A stretch of 64,000 nt of DNA from Amblyomma americanum (GCF_052857255.1 NC_135498.1:163552124-163616123); one strand, 5' to 3'; shown: positions 1 through 11,593, numbered from the stretch's first letter. Numbers and translations: made by a program. Notes: a model not told the origin generated them from the letters alone.

Positions 1-324
1 TCATGTCTGCGAACTGACATGCAAACAAGACAGTAGGGCGCTGAAGGCACCCATTAAACCTACCGCGTCATATACTTAATGCTGAGCTTAGGTGTACTCC
101 GAATTTTGCATGCAGCAATACCTTAGATGTAGGGCAGCCGCCTCGCGTGCAATAGGGCCGGGGTTGCATTGCCAATACTGGATTAAGAAAAAAACGCATG
201 TCGACAGACTTGCACAACCATGCATGGAGTGCGGACTGATTTCGATGACAAGAACCGACAACGCAGTCCTCACCAGAAGAGGACTTCGCCACCCTGGTAT
301 AGAACTTGGCCACAACCTCCTATA
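1..324. other. No gene recognised
   Basis: Non-coding or too decayed to read. Short open frames exist on both strands but show no family motif. The stretch may be the unreadable upstream part of the RTE-like fragment that becomes recognisable near 325. Confidence 0.4.
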
Positions 325-1060
325 TGAATAAGATCTGTTGAAACACGAAGGAGGAATTTTGCTAGAAAAACTAGCCTCCCTGTATGCGCAAGGCCTTTTC
401 ACCTCGAGCGCACCAGAAGTGTACCACAATAACAGACCGATCAGCTTAGTGTCGGTAGCATATAAGGTTTTTAATATGAAATCGCTAATAGAATCAGGAC
501 CACGTTGACTCCAATCAACCATATAACTAGGCATGCTTTCATAAAGGGTACACTACAATAGACCGTATTCAAACTGTCAATCAGGTGACAGAGAAATGCT
601 CAGAGCATAAGAAACCCTACTCATATCCTATTTATCCTATTAACTGTACCTTACTCGAACACACCAAATGCGCACAAATGTGAAGGCTAACGAAAATGGT
701 TCAGTTTAAGTTAAAGACTGCGCGGCAAGCCGAGCTGTGAGAAGAAACATTATTGGCGTAGCGTTAAGAGTCACTAAGATGACAGAGTGGGCCAATGATC
801 AAACACAGGATAATTACATCTTAGTCGAAATTGACAGAACGAAATTGGCTCAGGCAGGGCATCTAATCCGAAAGCAAGATAACTGCTGGTCTTTAAGGGA
901 ACGGACCGAATTCCAAGATAAGGGAATTGTCGCAGGTTGCGTCAGAAATTTAGGCTGGCGGATGAGATTAAGAAGTTTGCGGGGATAGGGTGGCCGCAGC
1001 TGGCACATGATAGGGTTAATTGGATAGATAAGGGAGAGGCCTTTGTCCTGCAGTAGGCTT
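325..1060 (+). mobile_element. Broken RTE-like non-LTR retrotransposon
   Basis: A decayed plus-strand copy of a non-LTR retrotransposon. Near 345-420 a frame resembles the region just before the reverse transcriptase core (GGILLEKLASLYAQGL). Near 445-475 it reads NRPISLVSVAYKVF, which matches the first RT motif of RTE/BovB-type elements. After frameshifts, 535-620 reads like the following 'IDRIQTVNQVTEKCSEH' block. Most of the RT is then missing, and at 737-988 the typical post-RT tail appears (AGHLIRKQDN, then a W/R-rich segment). The 3' end near 1010-1060 matches the tails of other copies in this window. At least two frameshifts and a large internal deletion make it inactive. The RTE label rests on these motifs and could instead be a close relative. 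Confidence 0.65.
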
Positions 1061-1110
1061 TATGGCGACCGAGTGAGAAAGCTACGGCTACTACCGAAAG
1101 CAGAAGTTTC

Positions 1111-1730
1111 GACAGCCGTCGCCCTAGCTCAGTTTGTAGAGCACCAGACACAAAATTCGGAGGCCGTGTCTTCGGATTCCGTCGGTGGCATGTGTTGGGT
1201 TTTTCTTATCTTTTAAATAATTACCCTAGTAATCTTTCATTGATGAACAACACAAATTATTTAAAATATTCCTCAATGGCGTTTGGTTTCGGTCACTGTT
1301 GGCTTGCGTCATGTATGTCAGAACAAGCCTCTCCATCCCTTCCCGTGTCTGCTCAATATCTAATGAAGGTCTTGATTTTGTGAGTGTTCATGCCAATGGA
1401 AGCATAAAGGGGTTCTCGCACAGCTTCCCCCCTCACGATTCGATCACTTTCCTACGCGACGCTCGCGGTAGTATACGACGTACTACGTCTGCCGCTATGG
1501 ACGAGAGTGGCGGTGAAGAACACTCACAGGATTCAGTTACATTACGCGAATGCCCCGGAAAGAAGAATGGACAACCGTCGTTGTACCTCAGACGTGAAAT
1601 TTGGAGGCCCTCGGTTCCGATCCCACCTGCGGCTTACGGTTGTCTTTTCTGCTTTCTAATGAGTTCTCTTTAAATTAATTACCCTATTTATGTCCAATTA
1701 ATGAAAACCACAAATTAATTTTAACAACTC
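1111..1730 (+). repeat. tRNA-headed tandem repeat, two units
   Basis: Two tRNA-like heads lie about 460 bp apart, at about 1112-1190 and 1572-1650. The first has a box A-like stretch (tagctcagtttgtaga) and a box B-like stretch (ttcggattcc), as in tRNA-derived SINEs. The second head has the same layout but is more decayed. Between them is a body that reappears at 36.8-37.2 kb, including 'ccgctatggacgag' followed by 'gaacactc'. Each head is preceded by a similar 'gaaag-cag-aat' lead. This is a repeat and not a tRNA gene, because the anticodon arm is not tRNA-like. Confidence 0.65.
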
Positions 1731-4123
1731 CTCTAGGCCCGATGCTAGTCGTCAGCGTATTACAACTATGAAACAGGCACCTCGTTTGCGAGTTCATTAT
1801 GTGTAAAATTACATATGAAATTACATACTAACCTGCTTATGGCCTCAACAGTTGCTGTCTGTAATGCTGTAAGAGCGTCTATGTGTTCCTTTGCAAGGGA
1901 AACAAGAACAGTGTCGGTCAGCGCATAGCAACAATGAAACAGGCAACCTATTTGCAAGATCGGTAACAGATATATAAATAACAAAGGGCTCGATATAAAA
2001 ACTTCTGGGACTGTGGCTTCGATTGCCGCGAAATCTCAATGAAACCTGGAAATCGACACATATCGACGCCCAGTGTAAAGGTTTATTTAGAAACTGAAAA
2101 AAGTCGCGAAATCGCAGCGCTGAAAATTTATTTATCAAAAGAGTTAATTATCCAGTGAGTGGAGAACCCTGTTTGTCGCAAGTGCAGAATTTAGAATGTC
2201 AGATAATTCTTCAAGGACAGTTGTTCCTTTCCATGGTTGAAGCCATGCTGGCAAGATCATAGTACTCTGTACACATTGTAAGAATTGGTCATGTAAGAAG
2301 TAAATGTTTGTCTAAAATTTCGCCAAATCATGGCAAGATTGAGATTGGTCTGAGGTTATACATGATCTTTCTGGAGCCTTCCTTGTAGAGAGGTCTATCT
2401 TAAACTATTTTCATTGAAGTCGGTATTACAACCCAGAAGATTATGCTGCTTAAAGGAGAGCTCAAAGGCCACTAATAATTGATTACAAATTCGTGCGCAT
2501 GTCTCAAACCGTACTGCCGCCATGACCTGCAGATTTTCTACGTTTAAGAAAATTAGAATCAACCTCAGATCACTTTCAGTAACGTTAGAAGAGAAAGTGA
2601 GTTGCATCGCACTAGACTACATAGGACAGTTGGTAGGTGGAGTCCGAGCTACTGAAGACACAAGCGAAAACAAGCTGATAAAATCGTTTGCTGTGCTCTG
2701 TGCGTATTAACAACTATTCGAGATAAAATAAGTTTAATTATAAACTGCAGCTCCCATTGCTTTCACACTATATACCAATCTTCATCTCTCTATGCTGTTA
2801 GAAAGTTCATCGTTAAATTGAGACTAGAAATGATAGCGCTTATTCATTAGGATCATGAGAGTAAAACGGTTTATTTCTTGTACAAATTTCAGTCGCAGTT
2901 CAGGGCAGTTATGAGTGCGTTTCAATCGAACCCAGAGGAGGTATTTGTCTTTAATAGCCTGGAATTAGTGCGGGTGGCATCCAATTACTCGTAAAATTTC
3001 GTTGCTGAAGTTTCACCATGCGTCACCCTCTTATCCGCGAGACTCACCTGTGTGAGAACCAAAAGCTTCAACAAAGCTATTATACAGATCATCGGGAGCA
3101 CATTCCACACAAATGAATTCCAATCATGCTTCGCAGTTCGCTCATCAACACGGCGATAATCAAGTACTGGTATCTCCTGCTGGCTGAGCATTGAGGCCAG
3201 GTGGCTGCACCAATCCGTTAGCGAGAAGCAGAACAGTGATGGTCAGCCAGCATAGCATCAATCACAGCAGACCGCGTGGTCATTTTTGAGTACTGACTAT
3301 TGGGTGATCGCCGTAAGACGCGACCAGTTGCCCCGATTAGAAGTACTCACGTTTTGGGTTGCAGATTTTAGTCTCTAGTCTCTATTTCTATCAAGTGTAT
3401 AGAAAATTTGCGGCCTTGTCATTGCGGGGCGTAAAGTATCGATATTTACATCGTCCATTATTCACTCGTGTTCTTAGCGGAAGCACGATGACATTGCGGA
3501 ACCAAGCTCAGTAATAAAGATTTATCCGTTACAGCACGCATGGCGGTAAACTGTGCAAATAAAGGCAGCCAAGGTGAACTCAAGTGCAGCGCACCTAATT
3601 CGCCTTTGCTAAAAGCAGTAATGAATTCAAAACCGTTTCAAGCATCTTTATCAAAAACAGCGTTTGCTACTCTTCCTCCTTGTGAACCAGTGCAAGGAAT
3701 CCTTTGGTCACGTGGAATTGAGAAGTGCGATAATAGGTGACGCAGCATTCCCTCACTTGAACACAAAGACGTCAACAGCTGAGTAAAGAGGGAGAGTTAG
3801 AGCAGATAAATGATCTCAGTGCTTCCTTATACTGCGGATATTAACAGGAGAACACGACAGTGCAACGAAGCCATCACGGTCCAATAAAAACTCAGGATTT
3901 GAATCCAAACCGCAATTTGAAGATTTTGGGGATACTTATTAGGGCATGAGCGAGCTCTAATGTGTCCCTCGAGTGGTTCGTCTTGTACACGTTGACATGG
4001 GCATTTCATTCTTTTTTACAATTGCAATCGTTATATGGAAGAACAAACAACACATGACCTTCATGCAGACTGTTCTAAAATATGCTTCCGTGATTCTAGA
4101 AAAAATACCAAGAGCTGTACACA
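1731..4123. other. Anonymous stretch
   Basis: No gene recognised. A diverged direct repeat of about 45 bp sits at roughly 1750-1795 and 1914-1960, both containing 'gaaacaggca' and a 'ttgc' stretch 164 bp apart. A minus-strand open frame at 2985-3191 contains WNSFVWNVLP and might be a scrap of a non-LTR element, but this is too weak to call. Confidence 0.35.
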
Positions 4124-4460
4124 AAAGTAATAATAATAATAATTGGCTCTTTGAGGAAAGGAAAAGGCGCAGTATCTGTCTCATATATCAGCGGACACCT
4201 GAAGTGCGCCGTAGGGGAATCGATAAAGGAGGGAGTGAAAGAAGAAAGGAAGAAACAGGTGCCGTTGTGGAGGGCTCCGGAATAATATCGACCACCTGGG
4301 GATCTTTAAGGTGCACTGACATCGCACAGCACACGGGCGCCTTAGCGTTTTGCCTCCATGAAAACGCAGCCGACGCGAAACGCTAAGGCGCCCGTGTGCT
4401 GTGCGATGTCAGTGCACGTTCAAGATCCCCAGGTGGTCGAAATTATTCCGGAGCGCTCCG
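4124..4460. repeat. SINE fold-back (two SINE pieces, head to head)
   Basis: The left part (4124-4377) is a minus-strand SINE body ending in an (aat)n tail at 4127-4142. The same body recurs at 62976-63145. The right part (4378-4460) is the start of a second copy in plus orientation. The two copies form an inverted repeat: about 4271-4350 pairs with about 4378-4457, around 80 bp with only a few mismatches. The 27-base spacer (4351-4377) overlaps a smaller inverted repeat, gcgtttt / aaaacgc. Confidence 0.7.
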
Positions 4461-4780
4461 CTACAAAAAAGTAAATTTTCGAAATGAGTTACACGGCCAG
4501 GCGGACGCTAACAGCGAGACAAAGTGTCGCCGTAACCTGAGTAAAGAACTAAAATTTATTAGCCCTCTATTTACTGCATTTAGCGTGCGTGCTATCTAAA
4601 ACTTAGTCAGTGGCCCTCAAAAGCCATTATATATTGTGGAATTTCTGTTACGCACATGTGTCCTGAGGTAAGCACGCCAAAGATTTCTGCTAAAACCCTG
4701 CAGTTAAGCAATTGACAATGCGGTACTTCCTATTCGAATCCTTTCTGGTGAAATATATTTCGGGCGAGTTGGTTACGTAC
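4461..4780. other. No gene recognised
   Basis: AT-rich sequence between the SINE fold-back and a smaller inverted repeat. No motif seen. Confidence 0.4.
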
Positions 4781-4884
4781 TTCCATATTAACAGCGCAAC
4801 GACGGCACTAAAGAAGAGGAGTACACGAGAGCGCTGTTGCGTCATTCCCTTCTCTTGTGCCATCTTTGCGCTGTTAATATGGAA
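4781..4884. repeat. Inverted repeat with about 28-bp arms
   Basis: The arms 4781-4808 (ttccatattaacagcgcaa...) and 4857-4884 (...ttgcgctgttaatatggaa) are reverse complements with a few mismatches, around a loop of about 48 bases. Weaker pairing continues into the loop. It could be a miniature fold-back element; no target duplication was identified. Confidence 0.6.
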
Positions 4885-5572
4885 ATTTGTGGTGTGGCGC
4901 AGCTCTTGCAAACGTCACTCCGCCTTCTCAAGAATACGGAGTTGCAGGCGACGGTGATAATGTTTGTTTCTGGCCAGCGAAACCAAAGGTCACTGTGCTG
5001 GCGGCGTGGGGCGAGTGCTGTTTGTTTAAGCGATTGCTTCTGGAGTGCGTGATAAGATGTGGTGGTCAGTTCAGACTTGGCATGCGGTCAAGCGCAGCTA
5101 TAAATTTAGAACAGTCCCTTGTAACTACACATTTTTTTTCAGTCGAAACACCATACACAACAGATAAGTCACATCAGAAAGAATCCTCAAGCCGAGCGCC
5201 GTAATTTGCACATTCGTGATTAGACTGATAGGTATGCAAATTGAGACGTCTATATCTCAGGGCACAGGCGCGTGACTAGAATGGAACACAAAGTAGAATA
5301 GTCTTTGAATGACCCGACCTCTAAGCCTTCTGTAGAAATGTGCAATTTTTCGCACTGTTAGTGCCCGCCTTGCCGCGTAGCCCATTAACGTGAATGAGTT
5401 TTGTGTGCTACTCTTGAAAATTTTTTAAAAGATTAATAAACCCTCATTTCCAACACACAACAACAAGACCATAATATAAACCCGTACGGACGTGCCGGAC
5501 GAACGGACGTAACGGTGGCCTGTCTGACTCGCAGCACAAGGGCCAAGGTTTGATACCTGCTAATTACCACAA
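4885..5572. other. Left flank of Gyp-1
   Basis: No gene recognised. It ends with acaa at 5569-5572, the left copy of the Gyp-1 target duplication. Confidence 0.5.
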
Positions 5573-5744
5573 TGTCAAGGCGTTTATTTGAAGCACAGGT
5601 CGGTTGGTCTTGGTTGTCCGGCGACACGACGGGCACACTCACAGGCGTCGTTCGAAAAACCCAGCTGCACTTCGTCTGCTTCTTCGTTGTCCCGCTTGAA
5701 CTCGTCCGCTTCTTCGCTGCGCTGCGCCTGTCGGTCCCATTACA
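5573..5744 (-). repeat. Gyp-1 3' LTR
   Basis: 172 bp, differing from the 5' LTR at one position. On the coding strand an AATAAA lies at plus positions 5583-5588, only about 10 bases from the LTR end, so any U5 region is very short. A purine-rich run (GGAGGGAGAGTAAT on the minus strand) precedes the LTR and is the likely polypurine tract. Confidence 0.9.
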
Positions 5745-5781
5745 ATTACTCTCCCTCCGAAAAAGGAGCCATCCTGGCGAC

Positions 5782-8700
5782 TTACGGAGAGGAGAGGATG
5801 GGCGGGTCATAGTAAGGCTTGAGGCGCTCAACGTGCACAGTTTCGCGCCCCCGGCGACGGTGGTCCGAAGAGGAAACGAGCGGCTCAACGATATAAGTCA
5901 CCGGAGAAGTTTGGTGGACAACCCGGTAAGGTCCGTGAAAGCGAGACAGTAGTTTCGTGGCGAGGCCGGGAGTGGAGGAAGGCACCCAGAGCCAAACGAG
6001 GGCGCCAGATGGGTATGACGCTGGAGGGTCCGGGGAATCCCGACGGTGCTTCTGATCCCATTGTTGCTGTGTGGTGAAAGAGCGGGCAAGTTGCCGGCAT
6101 TCTTCGGCATACAGGTGAGCTTCGGAGAGTAAGGTGGTCTCGGAAGGGTCAGGGTGATAAGGAAGGATGGTGTCCATGGTGGATGTAGGCTCCCGGCCAT
6201 ATAAGAGGAAGAAGGGAGAAAACCCCGTTGTTGTCTGAGTAGCTGTGTTATACGCGTACGTGACGAACGGGAGCACTTGATCCCAGTTGGAGTGGGCGGT
6301 GTCAACGTACATGGCGAGCATGTCACTCAGAGTGCGGTTGAACCGCTCAGTCATGCCGTTGGTCTGGGGGTGATAGGCGCTGGTGTAGCGATGAACGATT
6401 TGGCATTGCTTGAGCAGGGCCTCGACGGCGTCCGAGAGAAAAACACGGCCGCGGTCACTCAGAAGTTCTTTCGGGGCGCCGTGACGAAGAACAAGACTGT
6501 GTAGAATGAAGTGGGCGACATCGTTTGCGGTAGCAGATATGAGAGCCGACGTTTCGACGTAACGGGTGAGATGGTCAACGGCAACGATGATCCACCGATT
6601 ATTAGCCGAAGTAGTTGGAAGCGGGCCATAAAGATCAATGCCGACGCGGTCAAAGGGACGGCCAGGGCAAGGTAACGGCTGCAAAGGAGCGGCGGCGGGG
6701 TGGGGAGGTTTCTTGCGACGTTGGCAGGCGATGCATGACCGAATGTACTGACGTATGTAGCGGTACATACCTCGCCAGTAGAATCGCTGACGAAGGCGAG
6801 CATATGTTTTCAGTACACCGGCGTGGCCGCAATGTGAAGCGGAGTGAAAAGAGGCACAGATTGTAGCACGGAGGTGTCGAGGGATGACCAACAGCCACTT
6901 CCGGCCGTCGGGGAGGTAATTACGGCGGTATAAGAGGCCATCACGAACGGCGAAGTGGTGGGCTTGGCGGCGAAGGGTCCGGGTCGAAGGATGCGGCGAG
7001 GGAGTGTTCAGGAAGTTTAGCAGCGAGGTGATCCAAGGATCCTTCAATTGTTCGGAGAGCATATCAGGGATGTTGAACGAAGAGAATTCGTAGGCACAGA
7101 CGAGGGCAGAGGTTGACTCGCATGGGAGTGGTGAACGAGAAAGGTTGTCGGCGTCCGAGTGCTTGTGGCCGGAGCGATAAATGACGTGTATATCAAACTC
7201 CTGGAGACGTAAAGCCCAGCGGGCGAGTCGGCCAGAAGGATCTTTGAGGGAGGATAGCCAGCATAGGGCGTGGTGGTCTGTGACGACATAGAAGGGCCGG
7301 CCGTAAATGTAAGGGCGGAACTTGGCAATTGCCCAAAGGATGGCGAGACATTCTTTTTCTGTAACAGAATAGTTTGATTCCGCCTTGGTGAGGGCGCGGC
7401 TGGCGTAAGCGACGACGTATTCCGGATACCCAGGCTTTCGCTGGGCAAGAACTGCGCCCAAGCCCACACCGCTCGCGTCAGTGTGAACTTCTGTCGGACA
7501 GGCGGGATCAAAATGGCGAAGGATGGGGGGAGAGACCAGCAGGCAACGTAAAGTGCTGAACGCGGTATCGCAGGCGGGGGACCAAGACGAAAGGTTCGGG
7601 CTGCCGGCAAGAAGCTGCGTTAAAGGGGCAATGATACTGGCGAAATTTCGGATGAAGCGGCGAAAATATGAGCATAAGCCTATAAAACTGCGAAGTTCTT
7701 TTAAGGTGGTTGGTTTGGGGAAGTCAGCGACGGCGCGAAGTTTGGCAGAGTCAGGAAGAACGCCGTCTTTGGAGATGACATGGCCTAATATTGTGAGCTG
7801 CGTTGCACCAAAGTAACATTTTTTCAAGTTTAGTTGGAGGCCGGCGTCAGTAAGGCTAGTGAGTACGCGCTGAAGGCGGTGCAGATGGGAAGGAAAATCT
7901 TTGGAAAAAACGACAATGTCATCTAAGTAACACAGACAAGTTTCCCATTTGAGGCCACTGAGAATAGAGTCCATCATCCTTTCGAATGTGGCTGGAGCAT
8001 TGCAGAGGCCGAATGGCATCACATTGAACTCATACAAGCCGTCTGGGGTGACGAAAGCGGTTTTCGGCCTGTCGTTCGCCGCCATCGGGACCTGCCAGTA
8101 GCCGGAGCGTAAGTCGAGGGATGAAAAATACTCCGCTCCCTGCAAGCAATCCAGTGCGTCGTCGATTCGGGGTAGAGGATAAACATCCTTGCGTGTGATC
8201 TTGTTGAGACGGCGGTAGTCCACACAGAACCTGATGGAGCCATCTTTTTTCGTCACCAAGACAACAGGAGAGGCCCAAGGGCTGTGAGAAGGCTGTATTA
8301 TGCCGCGCCGAAGCATGTCGTCAACATTGTCACGGATGACGCGGCGCTCGCTCGGCGAGACTCGGTACGGTCGCTGACGCAAGGGAGCGTGGGTACCAGT
8401 GTCAATTGTGTGAGAGACGGCCAATGCGCGCCCCAAGGAGGGCTGGGAAAGGTCGAAAGAGTTGCGGAAGCGGCAGAGAAGTTCCAAGAGTTGGTCACGG
8501 TAAGCGGACGGAAGGTCGGGAGCGATGTTACGACGAAAGACGTCGATGGAAATCGGATCGGGCGCTGTCGCACAACAGGCTAAGGCAGTAACTGGGGAGC
8601 AGGCACGGGTATCGGAGAACTCGGAAGCAAGAGCAGGGTCCAGTTCTTCAATAGAGCCGAGGCATTCGCCGCGAAGAACAAACGACGGGTAAGAAAATGG

Positions 8701-9333
8701 GTTGGTGACATAGATGGCGCAGTGGCCATCGGAAATCGAGACAACGGCGAATGGAATGAGGAGGCGCTGATGGCGAGTGGGTGCTGCGGTAGGTGTGAAA
8801 AGAACAGGGCCGCTGAGGAAAGAGTCGGGGCGGAGCGGAACGAGGGCTGAAGAGGAGGGAGGTATGTCGGTGTCGGCAGCTACAAGAAGCTTAGCGGAGC
8901 GCACAGGTAGGTCACACAACGAAACATCACACAGGGGAGAAAGCTCAAGTTCCGCACGGGCACAATCAATCACTGCACGGTGGGTCGAGAGGAAATCGCA
9001 GCCGAGGATGACATCGTGAGAGCAGGCGGTCAGCACAACAAACTCGATGGTATAGGCGACGTCGTTGATAGTAACGCGGACCGTGCAGGCTGCGATGGGG
9101 TGGATGCGCTGAGAGGTGGCCGTACGTAGTGAAAAGTCAGACAGCGGCGTTGTCACCTTACGAAGTTTGCGGCGAAGAGCACCACTAATTACTGACACTG
9201 CAGCACCCGTGTCGACGAGCGCGAGAACGGGGACGCCTTCAACAGACACCTCAATCACGTTAGCAGGAGAACACGGAGGACTTAAAAAGTTGGCAAAACA
9301 CGCAGTTCTTGCCTCCTGAACTGCGGCAGTCAG
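5782..9333 (-). CDS. pol: Gyp-1 pol polyprotein (intact)
   Basis: Encodes the enzymes of a Ty3/gypsy retrotransposon. Read from a GTG-begun frame at 9258 it is 1,158 codons without a stop. The same frame stays open back to 9333, where a -1 frameshift from gag would enter it (about 1,183 residues). Counting from 9258: protease DTGA at 16-19; reverse transcriptase about 290-500 with LDL at 381-383 and YLDD at 444-447; RNase H about 585-710 with HTDAS near 592-596, D661 and D702/D704; integrase zinc-binding H805, H812, C842, C845; integrase core D875, D935, E971, with 35 residues between the last two. A GPY-like motif (HGPYRVV) near 1108-1114 closes the integrase. No chromodomain is recognised. 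All catalytic residues I can place are present. Confidence 0.92.
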   Translation of the reverse strand: MTAAVQEARTACFANFLSPPCSPANVIEVSVEGVPVLALVDTGAAVSVISGALRRKLRKVTTPLSDFSLRTATSQRIHPIAACTVRVTINDVAYTIEFVVLTACSHDVILGCDFLSTHRAVIDCARAELELSPLCDVSLCDLPVRSAKLLVAADTDIPPSSSALVPLRPDSFLSGPVLFTPTAAPTRHQRLLIPFAVVSISDGHCAIYVTNPFSYPSFVLRGECLGSIEELDPALASEFSDTRACSPVTALACCATAPDPISIDVFRRNIAPDLPSAYRDQLLELLCRFRNSFDLSQPSLGRALAVSHTIDTGTHAPLRQRPYRVSPSERRVIRDNVDDMLRRGIIQPSHSPWASPVVLVTKKDGSIRFCVDYRRLNKITRKDVYPLPRIDDALDCLQGAEYFSSLDLRSGYWQVPMAANDRPKTAFVTPDGLYEFNVMPFGLCNAPATFERMMDSILSGLKWETCLCYLDDIVVFSKDFPSHLHRLQRVLTSLTDAGLQLNLKKCYFGATQLTILGHVISKDGVLPDSAKLRAVADFPKPTTLKELRSFIGLCSYFRRFIRNFASIIAPLTQLLAGSPNLSSWSPACDTAFSTLRCLLVSPPILRHFDPACPTEVHTDASGVGLGAVLAQRKPGYPEYVVAYASRALTKAESNYSVTEKECLAILWAIAKFRPYIYGRPFYVVTDHHALCWLSSLKDPSGRLARWALRLQEFDIHVIYRSGHKHSDADNLSRSPLPCESTSALVCAYEFSSFNIPDMLSEQLKDPWITSLLNFLNTPSPHPSTRTLRRQAHHFAVRDGLLYRRNYLPDGRKWLLVIPRHLRATICASFHSASHCGHAGVLKTYARLRQRFYWRGMYRYIRQYIRSCIACQRRKKPPHPAAAPLQPLPCPGRPFDRVGIDLYGPLPTTSANNRWIIVAVDHLTRYVETSALISATANDVAHFILHSLVLRHGAPKELLSDRGRVFLSDAVEALLKQCQIVHRYTSAYHPQTNGMTERFNRTLSDMLAMYVDTAHSNWDQVLPFVTYAYNTATQTTTGFSPFFLLYGREPTSTMDTILPYHPDPSETTLLSEAHLYAEECRQLARSFTTQQQWDQKHRRDSPDPPASYPSGALVWLWVPSSTPGLATKLLSRFHGPYRVVHQTSPVTYIVEPLVSSSDHRRRGRETVHVERLKPYYDPPILSSP

Positions 9334-9339
9334 TTTTCC
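9330..9339 (-). promoter_or_regulatory. Candidate -1 ribosomal frameshift site
   Basis: Gag ends GAG GAA AAC TGA on the minus strand. The heptamer GGAAAAC (plus 9333-9339) lies directly before the gag stop (9330-9332), and pol is in the -1 frame and open across this point. The A-AAC portion is a strong slip sequence in retroviruses. The first three bases are GGA, not three identical bases, which is tolerated at some known sites such as the mouse mammary tumour virus pro-pol site. I did not identify a downstream pseudoknot. Confidence 0.6.
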
Positions 9340-10568
9340 TCTGGGAGAGGGTCCGGGCGGCGGAGCATCGGAGAAATGGAACGTCGACGAGGGGAAGGCG
9401 AGCGGCGAGTAGGGTACTGGGAGCGATGTGTAGAGGAGGCAGAAGAGACATTAGGCAAGGGCGGCCCGGAATCGTACCGGAAATTGCGCATGAAATCGCC
9501 AGAACGAGGAGATCGCTGACGGCAAAAGCGTGCGACATGGCCCGGAAGACCGCAGGAATAGCATATCGGTCGATTGTCCTCGGTACGCCAAGGATTCGTA
9601 GGGTTTCGGCGGGGTCGACGAACCGGGACCTGCGGCGGGGGTATAGACGGCGGTGGAGCATAAAAGGCCGGGCTGCTAGGGTAGGCGGCAGAGGTGGGCG
9701 AGCGCCGTGTACCGGTGACTGCTTCAGCATAGGTGAGCGGCGCTGCCACAGGAGGAGGTGGGGGACTGGATGGCAGAACTGCAGCGACCTGCTCCTGAAT
9801 AACACGACGGATTGTGGGCGTGAGAGATGGCGCCAGGTCGTGCGGAGTGCAAACGGGGTCGGGAAGGTGATGCAGCAGAGAAAGCTGGCGAGCGACCTCT
9901 TCGCGGATAAAGTCTTTAACCTGCTGCATGAACAGGGACTGCTCAGCAGACGAGCCACCAAGGGCCAAGCCAGCAAGACCCCCCGCAGGCGCGCCGGACT
10001 GCCGCGTAGATGCGCGTTGCTTGCGGAGTTCGTCGAAGCTTTGGCACAGCTGGATGAAGGTGGCGACGGAGGTGGGGTTCTTCGCCAGCAGCATCTGGAA
10101 AGCGTCATTGGCTATGCCTTTAAGTATGTGGTTGTCTTTATCCCCTTCGGACATGGAGGGGTTGACACGCTTGCACAGGTCAACGATGTCCTCGATGTAG
10201 CTGGTGAACGTCTCGGAAGGGAGCTGAGATCGAGCACGAAGACATTGCTCAGCGCGAAGCTTCCGGACGGCGGGGCGGCCGAAAACGTCGGCGAAGCTTG
10301 TTTTAAAGGACGACCAGGTGGGTAGATCGGCCTCATGGTTGCGAAACCATAGGTTGGCAACGTCCGTTAGATAGAATAGGACGTTGCTAAGTTTGACGGA
10401 ATCGTCCCACCAATTGTAAGTGCTGATGCGCTCATAGGAGGCCAGCCAATCGTCGACGTCTTGGTCATCGGTGCCACTAAAAGGAGAAGGGTCACGCTGG
10501 CGCTGCACCCCGTGACAGTGTACGGTGGCAGGGAGGGGCTGCGATGGTTCACTCGGACCTTCCGGCAT
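9330..10568 (-). CDS. gag: Gyp-1 gag (intact)
   Basis: Structural capsid/nucleocapsid protein of 412 residues from the ATG at 10568. The frame is also open upstream into the LTR, but that stretch is the leader and primer-binding region, so I chose the first ATG followed by gag-like sequence. A retrotransposon gag domain runs roughly 40-185 ([10 protein letters not shown], then [19 protein letters not shown]). A proline-rich linker follows. One CCHC zinc knuckle lies at C336, C339, H344, C349 ([14 protein letters not shown]), then an Arg/Ser-rich tail. It ends at the TGA next to the slip site and should be made alone or fused to pol by frameshifting. Confidence 0.88.
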   Translation of the reverse strand: MPEGPSEPSQPLPATVHCHGVQRQRDPSPFSGTDDQDVDDWLASYERISTYNWWDDSVKLSNVLFYLTDVANLWFRNHEADLPTWSSFKTSFADVFGRPAVRKLRAEQCLRARSQLPSETFTSYIEDIVDLCKRVNPSMSEGDKDNHILKGIANDAFQMLLAKNPTSVATFIQLCQSFDELRKQRASTRQSGAPAGGLAGLALGGSSAEQSLFMQQVKDFIREEVARQLSLLHHLPDPVCTPHDLAPSLTPTIRRVIQEQVAAVLPSSPPPPPVAAPLTYAEAVTGTRRSPTSAAYPSSPAFYAPPPSIPPPQVPVRRPRRNPTNPWRTEDNRPICYSCGLPGHVARFCRQRSPRSGDFMRNFRYDSGPPLPNVSSASSTHRSQYPTRRSPSPRRRSISPMLRRPDPLPEEN

Positions 10569-10631
10569 GGTGGCGGAGACGAGGAGCGTTCCACTTCGAA
10601 GTTCCAGGATGAGGACCGGGACGGGAACCGA

Positions 10632-10644
10632 GGCACCTCCACCA
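10632..10644 (-). other. Gyp-1 primer-binding site
   Basis: On the coding strand TGGTGGAGGTGCC starts 2 bases after the 5' LTR. Gyp-2, Gyp-3 and Gyp-4 have the same start in this position. The donor tRNA was not identified. Confidence 0.65.
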
Positions 10645-10646
10645 AG

Positions 10647-10818
10647 TGTCAAGGCGTTTATTTGAAGCACAGGTCGGTTGGTCTTGGTTGTCCGGCGACA
10701 CGACGGGCACATTCACAGGCGTCGTTCGAAAAACCCAGCTGCACTTCGTCTGCTTCTTCGTTGTCCCGCTTGAACTCGTCCGCTTCTTCGCTGCGCTGCG
10801 CCTGTCGGTCCCATTACA
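10647..10818 (-). repeat. Gyp-1 5' LTR
   Basis: 172 bp, the upstream LTR on the coding strand and presumed promoter. No clear TATA box. AATAAA lies at plus 10657-10662. The flank acaa at 10819-10822 is the right copy of the target duplication. Confidence 0.9.
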
Positions 10819-10822
10819 ACAA

Positions 10823-11593
10823 TTTTATTTTACGGTCAACATAGTTTCTTTTGATGAGTACATGTGCTAATTACGTTTGGATAAATTTCCGGCATTGCAA
10901 TCGCCGTTATGTTATTTTCATCACTTTTTAAATAATCCGCTCCACCAGTCAGTAGCCCCTTCCACGGCCTATCCGTATTTTTCGCTTTCGACCACAACGG
11001 CAAGTTTTCTGCACAGCGGGAATCTTACGCTGTCACGTAACACACTCCACGATTTGCTGAAGCAAGCCAACTTGATCCACATCGCCGAGTGGAATACGCC
11101 ATTGGATGTCGTAGCCAACTCGGCCATCGCCGCAGCTTCCTGCGTCTAAGGTCGTGTGTGGTAGCCTGTTTCGCTACCTGCAATATTCGGATTTATGCCT
11201 CGATATATTTTATTTTTTGTTCGCACGGAAAATTAGAAGTCACTCTTTTGATGTGTGCAGCTGGTGCTCTCTAGGCTGGCATGCCAATGTAAACCATACA
11301 GAGGTTCTACTGCGATGCCGGTGTAGGTGCATGTAAATTTCTCCACAATTTTATTGCACAAGCGGGGGCTGGGAAATCTTGTCGTCCTAAATAGCGCACG
11401 TTTCAGCCTTGGCGTTTTCATTAGCAGCTACGGATGCAAGATAAAAGCGCCTCAAATCACAGCTAGCAGTACGCGCCACTTATTGGGCTTCAGACGTGTC
11501 TTTCTTTCTACAAAGCTATAAATACACGTTTCAGCTTCCGCAGCGGCCTGTTCGACAATTGTTGCGCGTACTCTCTTGCTTATTTGAATGCAG
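10823..11593. other. Anonymous stretch
   Basis: No gene or repeat family recognised. An open frame at 10877-11149 has no family signature. Confidence 0.4.

Larger units (their letters stand above)
5573..10818 (-). mobile_element. Gyp-1: complete Ty3/gypsy LTR retrotransposon
   Basis: A 5,246-bp minus-strand element with two 172-bp LTRs (5573-5744 and 10647-10818) that begin with TGT and end with ACA. It is flanked by a perfect 4-bp duplication, acaa (5569-5572 and 10819-10822). The order on the coding strand is 5' LTR, primer-binding site, gag, pol (protease, RT, RNase H, integrase), a purine-rich stretch, 3' LTR. No env frame is present. I found one difference between the LTRs (c versus t in the 'cgggcacNctcacagg' context) and no stop inside gag or pol. 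Integrase follows RNase H, which is the Ty3/gypsy order. It is the youngest and only intact-looking element in the window. Confidence 0.92.

Noticed and set aside
9309..10325. 338-codon plus-strand frame opposite Gyp-1 gag
   Set aside because: It is the antisense shadow of an intact gag with a zinc knuckle; the plus frame has no motif.
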